This document shows positions 11,473-22,092 of a stretch of DNA of 64,000 nucleotides, in pieces. Position 1 is the stretch's first letter; each line of letters starts with the position of its first letter. The notes under the pieces are model-generated. The model saw only the letters and a program-made list of their open reading frames with translations, did no database searches and was not told the DNA's origin. Source of the DNA: Astragalus membranaceus (taxonomy: Eukaryota > Streptophyta > Magnoliopsida > Fabales > Fabaceae). The position numbers and the translations under genes are program-made. The stretch covers positions 109,063,806-109,127,805 of the forward strand of contig CM076849.1 of NCBI GenBank assembly GCA_039519185.1, given 5' to 3'.

Positions 11473-13596
11473 ACTCGCACCGTAGGTTCTTACCTATGGA
11501 TCACCCATTTAGAAAGCAGAAATATGCGTTCATCAAGGGAAATGTTGAAACAGCTGACCTCCTCGTCAGTTGACACCAGAGGAAGTTTGGAATAATGTTA
11601 GGGATATCCCTCCTGTGGAAGTCGTAGCCGGTGTTGTTTCTCGTCCAGATGGCTATGGACAATGGCACAATTGGACAAAAAAATGTATTTTTTGGGAACT
11701 TCCCTATTGGAAAAATAATCTATTGAGACACAATCTCGATGTCATGCATATAGAGAAGAATTTTTTTGACAACATATTTAACACTGTCATGAACGTGAAA
11801 GGCAAAACGAAAGACAATGAGAAAGCTAGGAAGGATATAGATCATTTCTGTAGACGAAAGGATTTGTTGTTGGTTGAGCAAGGTACTAGGATTTTGAAAC
11901 CCAAAGCCAATTATACTTTATCTACCGAACAAGCGAAAGCAGTTTATCAGTGGATAAAAGAGTTGAAAATGCCAGACGGTTATTCTTCCAATTTATCTAG
12001 ATGTGCAGATGTGGATAATGGGAGGTTGCATGGGATGAAGAGTCATGATTGTCACGTATTCATGGAGTGGTTACTTCCTATCGCTTTTAGTTCGTTGCCA
12101 ACACACGTTTTGAATCCGCTCATTGAAATAAGTCAATACTTTAAGAATTTGTGTTCTGCAACGCTAAAAGCTGATGATCTTTCAAAAATGGAACAAGACA
12201 TCCCACTTATCTTATGCAAGTTGGAGAGAGTATTTCCACCTGGTTTCTTTGATTCTATGGAGCATCTACCGGTGCATCTCGCATATGAAGCTAAACTTGG
12301 CGGACCTGTCCAATACAGATGGATGTATCCGTTTGAAAGGTCAACTAACTTTTAATTATAATATAAGAAACAAGTTTAAATTAAAATATATGACTATTAT
12401 ATTAATATCATATTCTCTAGGTTCATGGGTGATTCAAAAAGATTGGTGAAAAACAAAGCTAGAGTTGAAGGATCGATATGTTCTTCTTACCTACACCGTG
12501 AAACAACACATTTTTGTTCTCATTATTTCAAGAATCAGTTTGCTCCTGGAAGCAGTCGAAATGAAGTGGATACTGAATGGCGACATCCTTTGGCTTTGTC
12601 TGTCTTTTGTCTACCCGGTCGTCCATCTGGGAAGGAGTCAACTCACTGGCTAACAGATGAAGAGTTAAGTTCAGCACATGTTCATGTGTTGATAAACTGT
12701 ACTGAGGTGCAACCATTTATTGAGTATGTTCCTCAACATTAACAATCGATCTTAATTAGTTAATATAGTAGACAAGTGTAACAATTAAATTATTTCTTTT
12801 TAGGGAGTTCTTGTCATCAGAGGCAGTACGTGAAGACCAATCTTCTGCTCAAATTCATGCGCATTTTCCAATGTGGTTTAGTCAATATGTGTATTCCCTC
12901 CCGCCAAATCCTACCAACCAACACTTGAGGAACATATCAGACGGTCCTCGAAGATGTGTTAAAGAATGACACACATACTTTGTCAATGGATACAAATTTC
13001 ACACCAATGAATGGACACAGGGTAGAGAGACAGTCAATAGTGGAGTGTGCATGAAGGGGGTCACTGGAGGAGGTGAAGATGATTTTTATGGTGTGGTTCA
13101 ACACATATATAAACTTCAGTACCCCCATCTAGATTTTAGTCCAAAGGTAGTGGTTTTTTATTGTAATTGGTTTGATCCGTCTGCTCGAGGAACAAAGGTG
13201 AATCCAAAGTCAAATACAGTGGACATTAAGATGAATGGTAGATATCGACCGTATGATCCGTTCGTCATTGCACAAAATGTGAGACAAGTCTATTATGTCC
13301 CTTATCCATCAATGCGGACTGATAGGCGTGGTTGGTGTGTCGCAATTAAAACAAAACCAAGAGGTCGTATTGATCAGACAAATGATGACACGGTGGAGGA
13401 TATGCCATATCAAATGGAAGAGATGTCTAATGTAAATGAAGTGATTCAAGTTGAACCCATTGTTCGTTTATGTGATGAGCCAAACACCGGCGATGAAGTT
13501 GTTGATGACGAAGATGCTGATGGTGAAGATGCAACAGACCACATTGGTGTATCAAGAATTCACTCCTCCGATGATGATGATTTTGAGAATGAATGA
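11473..13596 (+). pseudogene. TNP2-type CACTA transposase, 3' part
   Basis: Translation matches the En/Spm TNP2 transposase: a SHRRFLP...HPFRK stretch, PPVEVVAGVVSR, a helical region ending in MEHLPVHLAYEAKLGGPV (DUF4218-type), then VVFYCNWFDPSARGTK (DUF4216-type) and an acidic tail. I read exons 11,473-12,339, 12,421-12,723 and 12,804-13,596 from GT/AG junctions that restore the frame. The first exon starts where the retrotransposon inserted. Two defects are visible: a one-base loss near 11,556 and a TGG-to-TGA stop at 12,967-12,969, a codon still TGG in CACTA-2. It therefore cannot make a full transposase. Confidence 0.85.
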
Positions 13597-13821
13597 GATT
13601 CAAATTAGTTATTTATGTTTCAATCAATTATATAAGGATGTAATTTATGTTTCAACAATTCTATTTTTAATGAAGGATGTTATTTTTAATGAAGGATGTT
13701 ATTTGTTTGAGAATGAATGGGATTCAAATTATTTATTTTAATGAGTTTTGTATATGTTTATGTTAACCTTGTTTAGTATATGTTTGTTTGTTTAAGTTTA
13801 TATGTTTAGATCTATACAGAT

Positions 13822-14166
13822 ATGGCATCTCATGATGACTCGGGATCCGATCATGACGGCGCATATGTTCCTCCTCCACCTCCCGATTCCGCCAGCACTA
13901 GCAGGCGGAAGACATCTACTCGCCTAGGGCACAGTGTTCAGCCTACGCGTGTTGTTGTTACTACTGGCGGATATTTGCCACCACCTGTGTCTGAGGATGG
14001 TGCTAGTACTAGTACTGCAGGGGGCCCATCGATTCCTGTTTGTACTGAGGGCTTATCCCCGTCACATGTTGATGCGGATGGGGTACGCACATTCATTGAT
14101 GGGACTGATGTGATTAGGGTTACACCTGATGGGCGTATCATATTGCAGATTGTTGGCGATTCGTAA

Positions 14167-14212
<46 letters not shown>

Positions 14213-15933
14213 ATATTATTATTTATTAATTTATTTTTGTTGCCATTTATATATAACTTATATTTGGTGTAACAAAATTCATCTTTTTTTAATGCAGTTT
14301 TATTCCTTCGAAGGCTTCAGCTACCGCCATCACAAAAACAATCAAGGAGAATTTTACCAAGAGCTGGAAGAACTGGACGGAAGTTAGAAAAGATAAGGAT
14401 GCAAATAAGAAGATGTTAAGATCATTTTTGGTAAGTTATTCGATTCTACGAAATAATTAATTTGGTGTATTATCTTATTGACTTGATTAGATAATTAATT
14501 ATTGCCTTATATAGGAAAAATGTACATGGTATTCAGGGGAGCAAGCCGCAGTTGAGAGAGTGTTCCATAAGAGATGTTCTCATCGCTATTCTGAATTGAT
14601 GCGGAGGGCACGCAATACGGGTACGAAGCCATCTTATATGGGAGACTCAACTTGGGCTGAGTTTAATGAGTATTGGCAGAAAGATGAAGCATTTAAGAAT
14701 TATTGTGAGAAAGCCAAGAAGAACCGTGCTTCTGAAAAAGATTGCTGCACACACACGGGGGGAAGGGTTAATACTGCAACGCATTACATGCGTTTGGTAA
14801 ATTTATTACTTAATTTATTACTTGATTAATTAATTAATTATTTATAATAATTAACTAGTTATTTTCAATATGTGTATTTAATTAATAATATATATATTTA
14901 TGTACATATATATATATATATATATAGGTGGAGAGGGAACAAAGGCCAATCACTTTGCCTGAGTTGCATTGCCACATGCATATGGTGGAGGAGACTGGTG
15001 AGTACGTTACAGATCGGGCGAGGCGTATTCAGGTAAAACTACTTTTACAATTATATATTAATTAATGTTTATTATTTATATTAATAATTAGTTATTTATT
15101 TGTTGGGTTATTTTTTTCAGGAGAGCTTCGAGGGTGAGATGGCTGAGTACCATCAGTCACAACAGAGCAGTGGGGCAGCTGTCGATCCAGTGGAGGAGGC
15201 TAGAGTAGCTCGTGATGTTTGGGAGAGAGCAGTTGGTCCCCAAAAGACTAATCTTCTGGTAGGATCAGGTGGTATTGGACCAGCTGCTTTTCGAACAAGC
15301 ATTATTCCGAGTCTATCAGATTCACATTCTGGATCCTCGACTGGTCGCAATAATGTTCCCAATGCTGGTGAGTTGAATGAGGTTTGGCAATTGACGCAGC
15401 AACTGAGCGAGGCTCAGCGTCAGATTGTCGAGCGGCAGCAGCAAAGCGATCGGGAAATTCAGGCGATTCGAGATCAAAGTGATCGGGAAATTCAGGCGAT
15501 TCGGGAGCAGGCTAGGGTAGCTGAGGAGCGCATGGAGGAGCGCTTTAAGTTATTGCAGGATCAGATGGTGTCTCAGCACTCGAGGCCATCCTCATCAGCA
15601 TCCTACCCGCCGCCGCCACAGCAGCATTACTACCAGCAGCAGTATGCACCCCAATATCCCCCGCCGTATGCATCCCAATATCCCCTGCAGTATACACCGC
15701 AGTATGCGCCGCCATTCCAGCCATACCAGCAGCAACATCAGTCACCCCGCCAGCCATACCAGCAGCCCCAACATCAGTCACCCCTGATCCAGCCAAACCA
15801 GCAGTACCCCCAGCAGCGGTCACCCCCGCTGGACATTGATCTTAATGTCCAAATGTCATCGCTCAGTGCTTTACTTCAAGATGATACATATTATAATAAT
15901 ATTAATGACATTGACCGGCAGGCATCTCAGTAG
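13822..15933 (+). CDS. Second CACTA gene (plant Ptta/En/Spm-type transposase), intact five-exon frame
   Basis: Exons read by eye are 13,822-14,162, 14,298-14,430, 14,515-14,796, 14,928-15,032 and 15,121-15,933. All junctions are GT/AG and the sum is 1,674 nt, giving 557 residues with no stop. The N-terminus is Ser/Thr/Pro-rich. Residues about 115-290 hold a Trp-rich conserved block (SWKNWTEVRKDKD, HKRCSHRYSELMRRAR, ITLPELHCHMHM) typical of the plant transposase Ptta/En/Spm family. A coiled coil with a duplicated QSDREIQAIR follows. The C-terminus is Pro/Gln/Tyr-rich and ends near PLDIDLNVQMSSL. By analogy with En/Spm TnpA it may bind subterminal repeats and help excision; that role is inferred. 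Intron 1 contains a (TA)n tract. Confidence 0.82.
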
Positions 15934-16539
15934 CTTTAGATTGTTTTATTTTTTTGTATGGATATTTTATTAATTGTATGGATATTTTTTGGTGATAATA
16001 TTTTACTGCTTTTCCCAATTTTTATTTTTTTAAATTAAAAATTAATTAGTTATTGGATTTTATTTTTTTATCAATAATTAAAAAAATTAATAAAATAATA
16101 TATATTTTTAATTAAAACGATTTTTTTAAAAAAAATAAAATTTATTTTTTAAAAATAATAATAATTTTTTTTTAAAAAAATGGTACTTTGCGGCGGATTT
16201 GTGTCGTTTGCGGCGGAATTTTAAATAAAACGTTTTTTTAAAAAAATTATATTCATTTTTTTAAAATAAAACGGGTGCTTTGCGGCAGATAACGTGCACT
16301 TTGCGGCAGATACTTTGCCGCAAATTTTGCGGTGGATTTGTGTCGATTTGTGTCGTTTGCGGTGGATTTTGCGGTGCCACTAAATTCGCCGCAAACTTGC
16401 GGCGGATAATCCGCCGCAACGCGTTTGCTTCGAGCTGGCTACCGGCGGAAAAATTCCGCCGCAAAGTCCAAATATCCGCCGCAAATTTGGCTTTTGCGGC
16501 GGATTTTGCCGGCCACAAAGTCCAACTTTTCTTGTGGTG
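15934..16539 (+). repeat. CACTA-1 3' end: AT-rich spacer, subterminal repeats and terminus
   Basis: 15,934-16,180 is A/T-rich with no gene. From 16,190 the motifs TTTGCGGCGGAT and its complement TCCGCCGCAAA recur many times in both orientations. They are the presumed binding sites for the second CACTA protein and form inverted pairs. The element ends at 16,539 with TTCTTGTGGTG. Confidence 0.85.
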
Positions 16540-16639
16540 TCCTGAAAATCACAACCAAGAAATGAGTAACTATTAGTGATATTTTATATAATAAAAAGAA
16601 TATATAAATAATAACAAACATTATATAATTGTAAAACTA

Positions 16640-17730
16640 GGTTTATCTGAATGGTCCTCGACCGTTCATCGATATACTCACCCATCTCCTCTCGCATATG
16701 AAGGTGGCGATGTAACTCAGGCAAAGTAATTGGCCGACCATGAAGCGCCTCCTATATACATAGTTATGATTTAATAAAATATAAAATACGTATATATAAT
16801 ATAAATTTGCTGAAGGTGGCTATTTAATTAAAAAATTAATAAATTTACCAAGCGCTTGAGATGTTCAGCAGCATTGATAAAACTAGTTGTGTTGATGCAG
16901 CTACCTCCCAATTTATCACATTTTTCTCACATTTTTCTTTATATTTTAATGTATTCCATTTATCCTTGAGCTCATCCCAATCAGTCACGCCCATAAAATC
17001 CGGCTTCTCATTCTTATTCCGCGCATCCCGAAGTAATTCAGAATAACGGTGAGAAGCTCTTGTATGGAATATTTTCACAACTTCCTTTTCCATCTCTGGG
17101 AGCCATGCCACTTTTTCCTATTTAACTAAATTTATAATTAACTTGTTAATAAAAACAAATTAACCAATTCAATAAAATAAAATAATTAAAAATTAAGTAA
17201 TTCGTACAACAACTTACTTTGAAAGATTTAAACATCCTCTTTTTGTCATTTTCATTTTTTCTGATCATCGTCCAATTCATCGTTTGTTGAAATTCTCCCT
17301 AGTCACATTTGTGATTGCGGTGGATGCAGCTTTCGAAGGAGTAAACCTATACATTAAAAAAGACGAATTTTGATATAATAATCTATATATAAAGTTATAA
17401 AAAATCCAACAAATATGATTAATAAATATATACTTACTGATTGCCATTAACCTCCACTATGATACGATTGTCATGCGTAATCCTCACTACCTCATTATTA
17501 ATGGTATATGTACGTATCCCATTTTCATCTGCCAGGGGTATGTCACTAGTATCATGACTCACCTGCGAAGGTCCACCACTGCCATCATCGGTACCAGGTG
17601 GAGGCACAAATGCGCTACTAGTAACGACATGAACTGGACGACGACGACGTCGTAAAGCAGTAGAAATCTTCCTCCCACTATCAATCAGTGATACAGGTGG
17701 GTCATGATTAGTTTCTGATCCAGATGCCAT
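16640..17730 (-). pseudogene. Second CACTA gene of CACTA-2, degenerate and truncated
   Basis: It matches the CACTA-1 gene at 13,822-15,933 in order. Exon 1 is 17,730-17,438 (start codon at 17,730). Exon 2 is about 17,346-17,221, with a shift and an in-frame stop after the NFNK motif. Exon 3 is about 17,117-16,852, with the conserved SHRYSELLRDARNK block and a shift near its end. Exon 4 is 16,752-about 16,645 (RPITLPELHRHLHM). The donor site after exon 4 reads AT instead of GT. The last exon is missing because CACTA-1 inserted at 16,540. Confidence 0.8.
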
Positions 17731-17732
17731 GA

Positions 17733-17738
<6 letters not shown>

Positions 17739-17796
<58 letters not shown>
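17739..17796. repeat. (TA)n microsatellite beside CACTA-3
   Basis: A TA run lies between the start codon of the CACTA-2 second gene and the CACTACAAGAA terminus of CACTA-3. It is probably part of the CACTA-2 intergenic region. Frames reading through it give poly(Ile-Tyr) and are artefacts. Confidence 0.9.
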
Positions 17797-17802
<6 letters not shown>

Positions 17803-18505
17803 TACAAGAATAAGGCTCATTTCCTGCCAAACTTTCCGTTGAAATATACTCTGGCAAATTGCGACGGGTTTGCGGCGGAATGTTCGTCACAACCAATCAG
17901 GGTAAATGTGCTACAATTCTCGCTCAACTTTTCGAACCAAAATATATTTCGTCGCAAATTGCCGACAGACACTTCCGCCACTCCATGGTTCCTCAAACCA
18001 GTGTTCTCCTTCATCTTCTCCCTCTCTCAGTTCCTCTCCTCCTCTCCTCTCTCAGCGCCTCTCCCCCTCTCCCTCTTAGCAACGAAAGTACCGCTCCTCT
18101 CTCAGCGCCTAACCCTAAAAGAGAAAAATCGTCTCTTACTGTGTCACCGTTTTGCAGAAATCATCTCGACTCCTAAATCTTTAACCCTCGAAATCGCCTC
18201 TCATCCTCTCACCCAGGAAATCGCCTCTCACCATTGAAATCGTCTCTCACCTTCAAACTCATCTTTGAAGCTCGAATCGTGCTTCTTTAAAGCTTCGTGT
18301 CTTTCATTTCTTCAAGGCGTGGTGCTTCTTCAAGGTTTCAAGGCTTCGTGTCTATCATTTTTTAATTGAAACCCTAACCCCCATTTTTGCTTGGAATCAG
18401 TAGTTGTTAATTAATGTTTGATTTAGATTTGATTTGTTGTAAAGATTTTGGAATCAGGCTTTGGAATCGAAACCCTAACTCCTCTTTAGTGTTATCTCTC
18501 TGTAG

Positions 18506-18584
18506 GAACCAGCTGGAGATGTTCTAGTGTTCCTTACGAGTCAAGATGATATTGATGCTAGATCTTCACAATCCAAGTCTGATG
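18506..18584 (+). pseudogene. Captured exon fragment of a DEAH-box RNA helicase
   Basis: After an acceptor-like TGTAG at 18,501-18,505 the sequence translates to EPAGDVLVFLTSQDDIDA. This matches the motif IV region of DEAH-box RNA helicases, where LVFLTGQ is usual; here G is S. The frame continues for about nine more residues of unclear origin up to a GGTAAAA donor-like site at 18,584. Only a few dozen codons are recognisable, so the specific paralogue cannot be named. It lies in the same orientation as the myosin pieces. Confidence 0.65.
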
Positions 18585-19126
18585 GTAAAATTTCCCAATC
18601 ACCCTAAATCTTCTCTTTTGCATTGGGTTTTGTTGAACATTAGGGTTTCTGGGTGGATTATTGGAGGTGAATTGGGTTTCTGGGTTTTGTTGGTTGATTA
18701 AATTTTTGCCTTCATACAGAAGGGGAATTTTGTTTGATTGTATTTTGGTTTTTTAATTTTTAAAAACTGTTTTAGAAAATTGTTTTGAAAAGCCGCTTTT
18801 TAAAAACAAGTATTATCTGATTTGATTTTTTAGTTGTAAAAACAAGTAAATCAGAAACAGATTCTAAAAAGGCAATCAAACAAGCCCTTAGTGAAATGAT
18901 TATGGGATAATTTGGTATCATAATGCTTTTGTCCTGGCAGAATCAGAGAAGGGTTGGATCCATTGTGATTTTGTTGTAGTCAGTCTTTTTTAGTAATTGT
19001 AGATTTCATGACTCAATGCAGCTGAACTTTTGATGTAAGACGATTTGCTCTAGATTAATATTCAAATCTATAACATCTATAGATATTATTTATTTATTGA
19101 TTGACTGATCTATCTATCTATTTTAG

Positions 19127-20045
19127 GTGTGATGAAATGTCCCTTGAAGACTCTTTCTGCAAACGCGTCATGGTGATTCGTGGTGAGGCTATAACAAGAT
19201 CGCTTGATCCAAATTCTGCAGCTCTGAGTAGAGATGCATTGGCTAAAATAGTTTATTCAAGGCTTTTTGACTGGTAATTTATGTGACATTTATGGAAAAA
19301 ATAAATTTGTTTCTATATTGTTATAAAAGCACAATTTAATATGCATGGCTTTTGTAATTCTGTTGATGAAAACATTTGTTGATCCAGGATTGTGGAGAAG
19401 ATTAACAACTCTATTTGACAACATGCAACTTCAACGAACTTAATTGGGATTCTATATATATATATATATATATATATGGATTTGAGAGTTTCAAGACAAA
19501 CGGGTGCTTTAGCTGTACCCCTTTTTCTTGATTTTTATATAAAGTTTCATGAAGAGATTTATGAGCTGGGATTATTAACTAGGGAACTTTTGTGTTTTAT
19601 TTTATGCATTAGTTAATAGTATCCAAGAATTTTATTTCAGGCATTAGTTATCTCTACTAGGGACAATATTCTTGGCAATGGCACTTTAAGTTTTTGTTTT
19701 GTTTAGCAAACTCACCGGGTAAATGGGACAAAAGTAAAAATACTGAAGAAATAAGTAACACAAGAGTTTCTTACATTCGTTTTCTTCTTGTGCCTACATC
19801 ACTAACTTATTCAACTGTCCTGTGTAACATTTGATTGGTACTGTTCAACTTTGAGCAATTTTGTATCAGTATCTTGTTTGATATCAGTATCTTGTATACA
19901 AATTCTATTGACTCTGCTAAAATTTCATTATTTCACTATGTTGCATGTCTTCAAAATGGAGCAAGAGGAATATACAAAGGAAGAGATTGACTGGAGTTAT
20001 ATAGAATTCGTTGACAATCAAGATGTTCTTGATCTTATAGAGAAG
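19127..20045 (+). pseudogene. Captured myosin XI motor-domain exons with introns
   Basis: Three exon pieces lie in the order of a plant class XI myosin gene. Exon A (19,127-19,273, after TTTTAG) encodes CDEMSLEDSFCKRVMVIRGE through SRDALAKIVYSRLFD and splits a Trp codon at GT. Exon B (from 19,388, after ATCCAG) completes that Trp, then reads IVEKINNSI and hits a TGA where myosins have Gly. Exon C (19,944-20,045) encodes HVFKMEQEEYTKEEIDWSYI through VLDLIEK and ends at GT. The exon coding the stretch between B and C is not recognisable. Retained introns show capture of genomic DNA, not cDNA. Confidence 0.85.
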
Positions 20046-20099
20046 GTCTAATTTACCCTTCCATTAATTTTGACATTCTAAGAAAATTTTATCAGTTTA

Positions 20100-21314
20100 T
20101 GTTGACTCTCTGTCATATGATGCAAGTTGTCCAATTTTAGGACCAATTGTGCGGAGTTTTGATTGTATTATAGTCAGTATCTGGGGATTTAGCTGAGGTT
20201 TAGAATTTTGTAGTAGGAAGTCAAATTGTAAGTCATTCCTGCATTGTTGGAGTTATTTTGTACTTGAAGACCTCCAATTTGTGTGTTATCATTCGGCGAA
20301 CCAGACACTTGCCCGGAGATGCAGCACAATTGGGAAGACTCAAGTTTCTGTTCAATATCGCGTCGCGACCAGGAGGGTTCGCGTCGCGATGGAAGCCTGA
20401 TGCAGGAGCAACTTACAATTCTGTCCAACATCGCGTCGCGACGGGCGCGTGTCGCGACGCGATGGCTTGCTGAAATTCGGGTTTTAATTCAGTTTCTGCG
20501 TTTTTCAAGGGGAGCTTGGTCATTGGAGCGCAGCCAGACGTTTTGGAGCAGAGGAAAGTCAGATTTTGGGAGTTCTTCACCACTTGGGAACGAGGGTTGA
20601 AGGTTCCTATGTCTATCTTTACTTGTATTGCTTTCTTTACTCTAGTTATGTCTCTATTCACCATGTGTAACTAATCCTCTAAGATTAGGGAGAGATGATT
20701 CTCCCCGAACCTATGTTAGGAATACTTTGTTATGGTTAATACAATTAGTTATTTGAATTATCATAAGTCTATGCCTCTGATCGTAATGCTTTATAGTTAC
20801 ATATGATAATTATAATGATTTAGGTTATGTGATCGCATAGGGATATGGGTTGCATGCTGGATATGGGGTATTAGATCATGTACTTGTGATCACCATAGGA
20901 ATATGGGGTTGGATGCATGAATTCTTTATTTCTTAAGTTTATTGCTTTACCGGTTGGCATGATTCACCTAAGGAATTAGGGTAACTCACCTAGGTAAAAG
21001 GGGTTCTGAGGCAAGGAATTGTCCTTAACCTACTATAGTGAATTGAATCTGGTAGTTCAAACAATTAATCTGTAATTAGCTGAAGGTTCGTAACATAGGT
21101 GAAGGGAGAGGATTCGATCCCTAATCGCTTTTTCTCATCAACTCAACAATAGTTTTTACTTTCGCGTTACACAATTACAATTCAACCAATTTTCACAACC
21201 TAGAATTAATTAACTTTGCTATTGTTATAACACGCAATCCCTGTGGAATCGACCGGTACTTACCGTAATTTTACTACTTGCAACGTTTTCAGTGCACTTG
21301 CTAAATTGTTAACA
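20100..21314. mobile_element. Solo LTR inside the captured myosin sequence
   Basis: The 1,215-bp segment begins TGTTGAC and ends GTTAACA and is flanked by a perfect 5-bp duplication GTTTA (20,095-20,099 and 21,315-21,319). It has no coding capacity. Near the right end it has CCCTGTGGAATCGACCGG, a sequence type common just inside plant gypsy LTR ends (family knowledge, tentative). It is the product of LTR-LTR recombination after insertion. It includes a strong G/C hairpin at 20,429-20,464. Confidence 0.85.
20429..20464. repeat. Perfect 14-bp G/C-rich hairpin in the solo LTR
   Basis: CATCGCGTCGCGAC (20,429-20,442) is repeated inverted at 20,451-20,464 with an 8-base loop GGGCGCGT. Related TCGCGTCGCGA blocks lie just upstream (about 20,358-20,392). 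This is the most G/C-rich and CpG-dense spot in the AT-rich neighbourhood. Confidence 0.9.
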
Positions 21315-21706
21315 GTTTACCATCTCATTCTTGTATTAAAAAATTTTAAGGTAGTTATTATGATTAAAGTCAAAAAGTTTACTGATGTGTCAAGTTATGA
21401 TCGATTGACCATGTACACAATCTTTATGCTGATTGTACATATAAATTAAATCCGTGTTTTTTTTCACGATGTTGGCTTCTGAATTTGTTTTCTGGATCTA
21501 CAGGGTCAACATGACGGATTTGCGACGAATTTGCGACGAAAATATCCATCGGATCGTATTGGCGACGAGCGTTTTAGCAACGGAATTTTGTCCGTCGAAG
21601 ACCATTAGTGGCGGAATTTGCCTCATCTGCAATGGATTTTTCCGCAGGAAACGAGCGAATTTCTTGTAGTGATATAAATTTTAAAAAAGGAAATACATCA
21701 ACATAA

Positions 21707-21855
21707 CTTTATTTTTTTAAATTGGGGAAGGGGGAAATTTTTTATTAATCAAAGTGGCACTAATGACCATTTTACAACTGTCCCTGAAGGGATTTGAAAG
21801 CACCTTGAGGATACAAGGCTAAGCTCTTACCACTGAGCTAGCACCTCAAGTGTAA
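21707..21855 (-). mobile_element. tRNA-derived SINE
   Basis: On the minus strand the 149-bp element starts CACTTGAGGTGCTAGCTCAG. It has a box A-like TAGCTCAGTGG (21,830-21,840) and a box B-like TTTCAAATCCC (21,789-21,799), as expected for an RNA polymerase III promoter of tRNA origin. It ends in an A/T-rich tail. Direct repeats TACATCAACATAA (21,694-21,706) and TAGATCAACATAA (21,856-21,868) differ at one base and mark the target duplication. It inserted into the CACTA-2 intergenic region. Confidence 0.82.
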
Positions 21856-22011
21856 TAGATCAACATAATTGGCATATATAACATACATGAATAACATAAA
21901 TAATAAATAACATACATAAATGAATAACATACATGAATCAAGTCAAAATATTATTTCATAACAACAAATTAATTAATAATAAATAAGAAAAACTAACTAA
22001 TTAGATATCTC

Positions 22012-22022
22012 ATTCTTTCTTG

Positions 22023-22092
<70 letters not shown>

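Larger units (their letters stand above)
11473..16539 (+). mobile_element. CACTA-1: En/Spm transposon, 3' two-thirds
   Basis: It carries the 3' part of a TNP2 transposase gene and a complete second gene, then G/C-rich subterminal repeats and a right terminal sequence TTCTTGTGGTG (16,529-16,539). That terminus is one base off the CACTA terminal TTCTTGTAGTG found at 21,671 and 26,287. The 5' part lies left of the window, separated by the Ogre-derived insertion that ends at 11,472. Flanking sequence from 16,540 on belongs to CACTA-2 in the opposite orientation. Confidence 0.88.
17800..21671. mobile_element. CACTA-3: non-autonomous CACTA carrying captured host gene fragments
   Basis: Termini are CACTACAAGAA at 17,800-17,810 and TTCTTGTAGTG at 21,661-21,671. 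Subterminal motifs of the GCGACG/TTTGCGGCGG kind lie inside both ends (17,850-17,980 and 21,515-21,660). The 3.87-kb interior has no transposase. It contains a C/T-rich leader-like segment (17,985-18,500), a helicase exon fragment and myosin XI exon fragments, plus a later solo LTR. Three-base flanks are ACA (left) and ATA (right), an imperfect target duplication; the left side adjoins a TA/CA microsatellite that may have changed. Transposition would need proteins from a relative such as CACTA-1. Confidence 0.85.

Noticed and set aside
17434..17896. Poly(Ile-Tyr) extension on the start of the CACTA-2 second gene
   Set aside because: It reads through a (TA)n microsatellite. The homologous CACTA-1 protein starts at the downstream Met (MAS), so the start at 17,730 is preferred.
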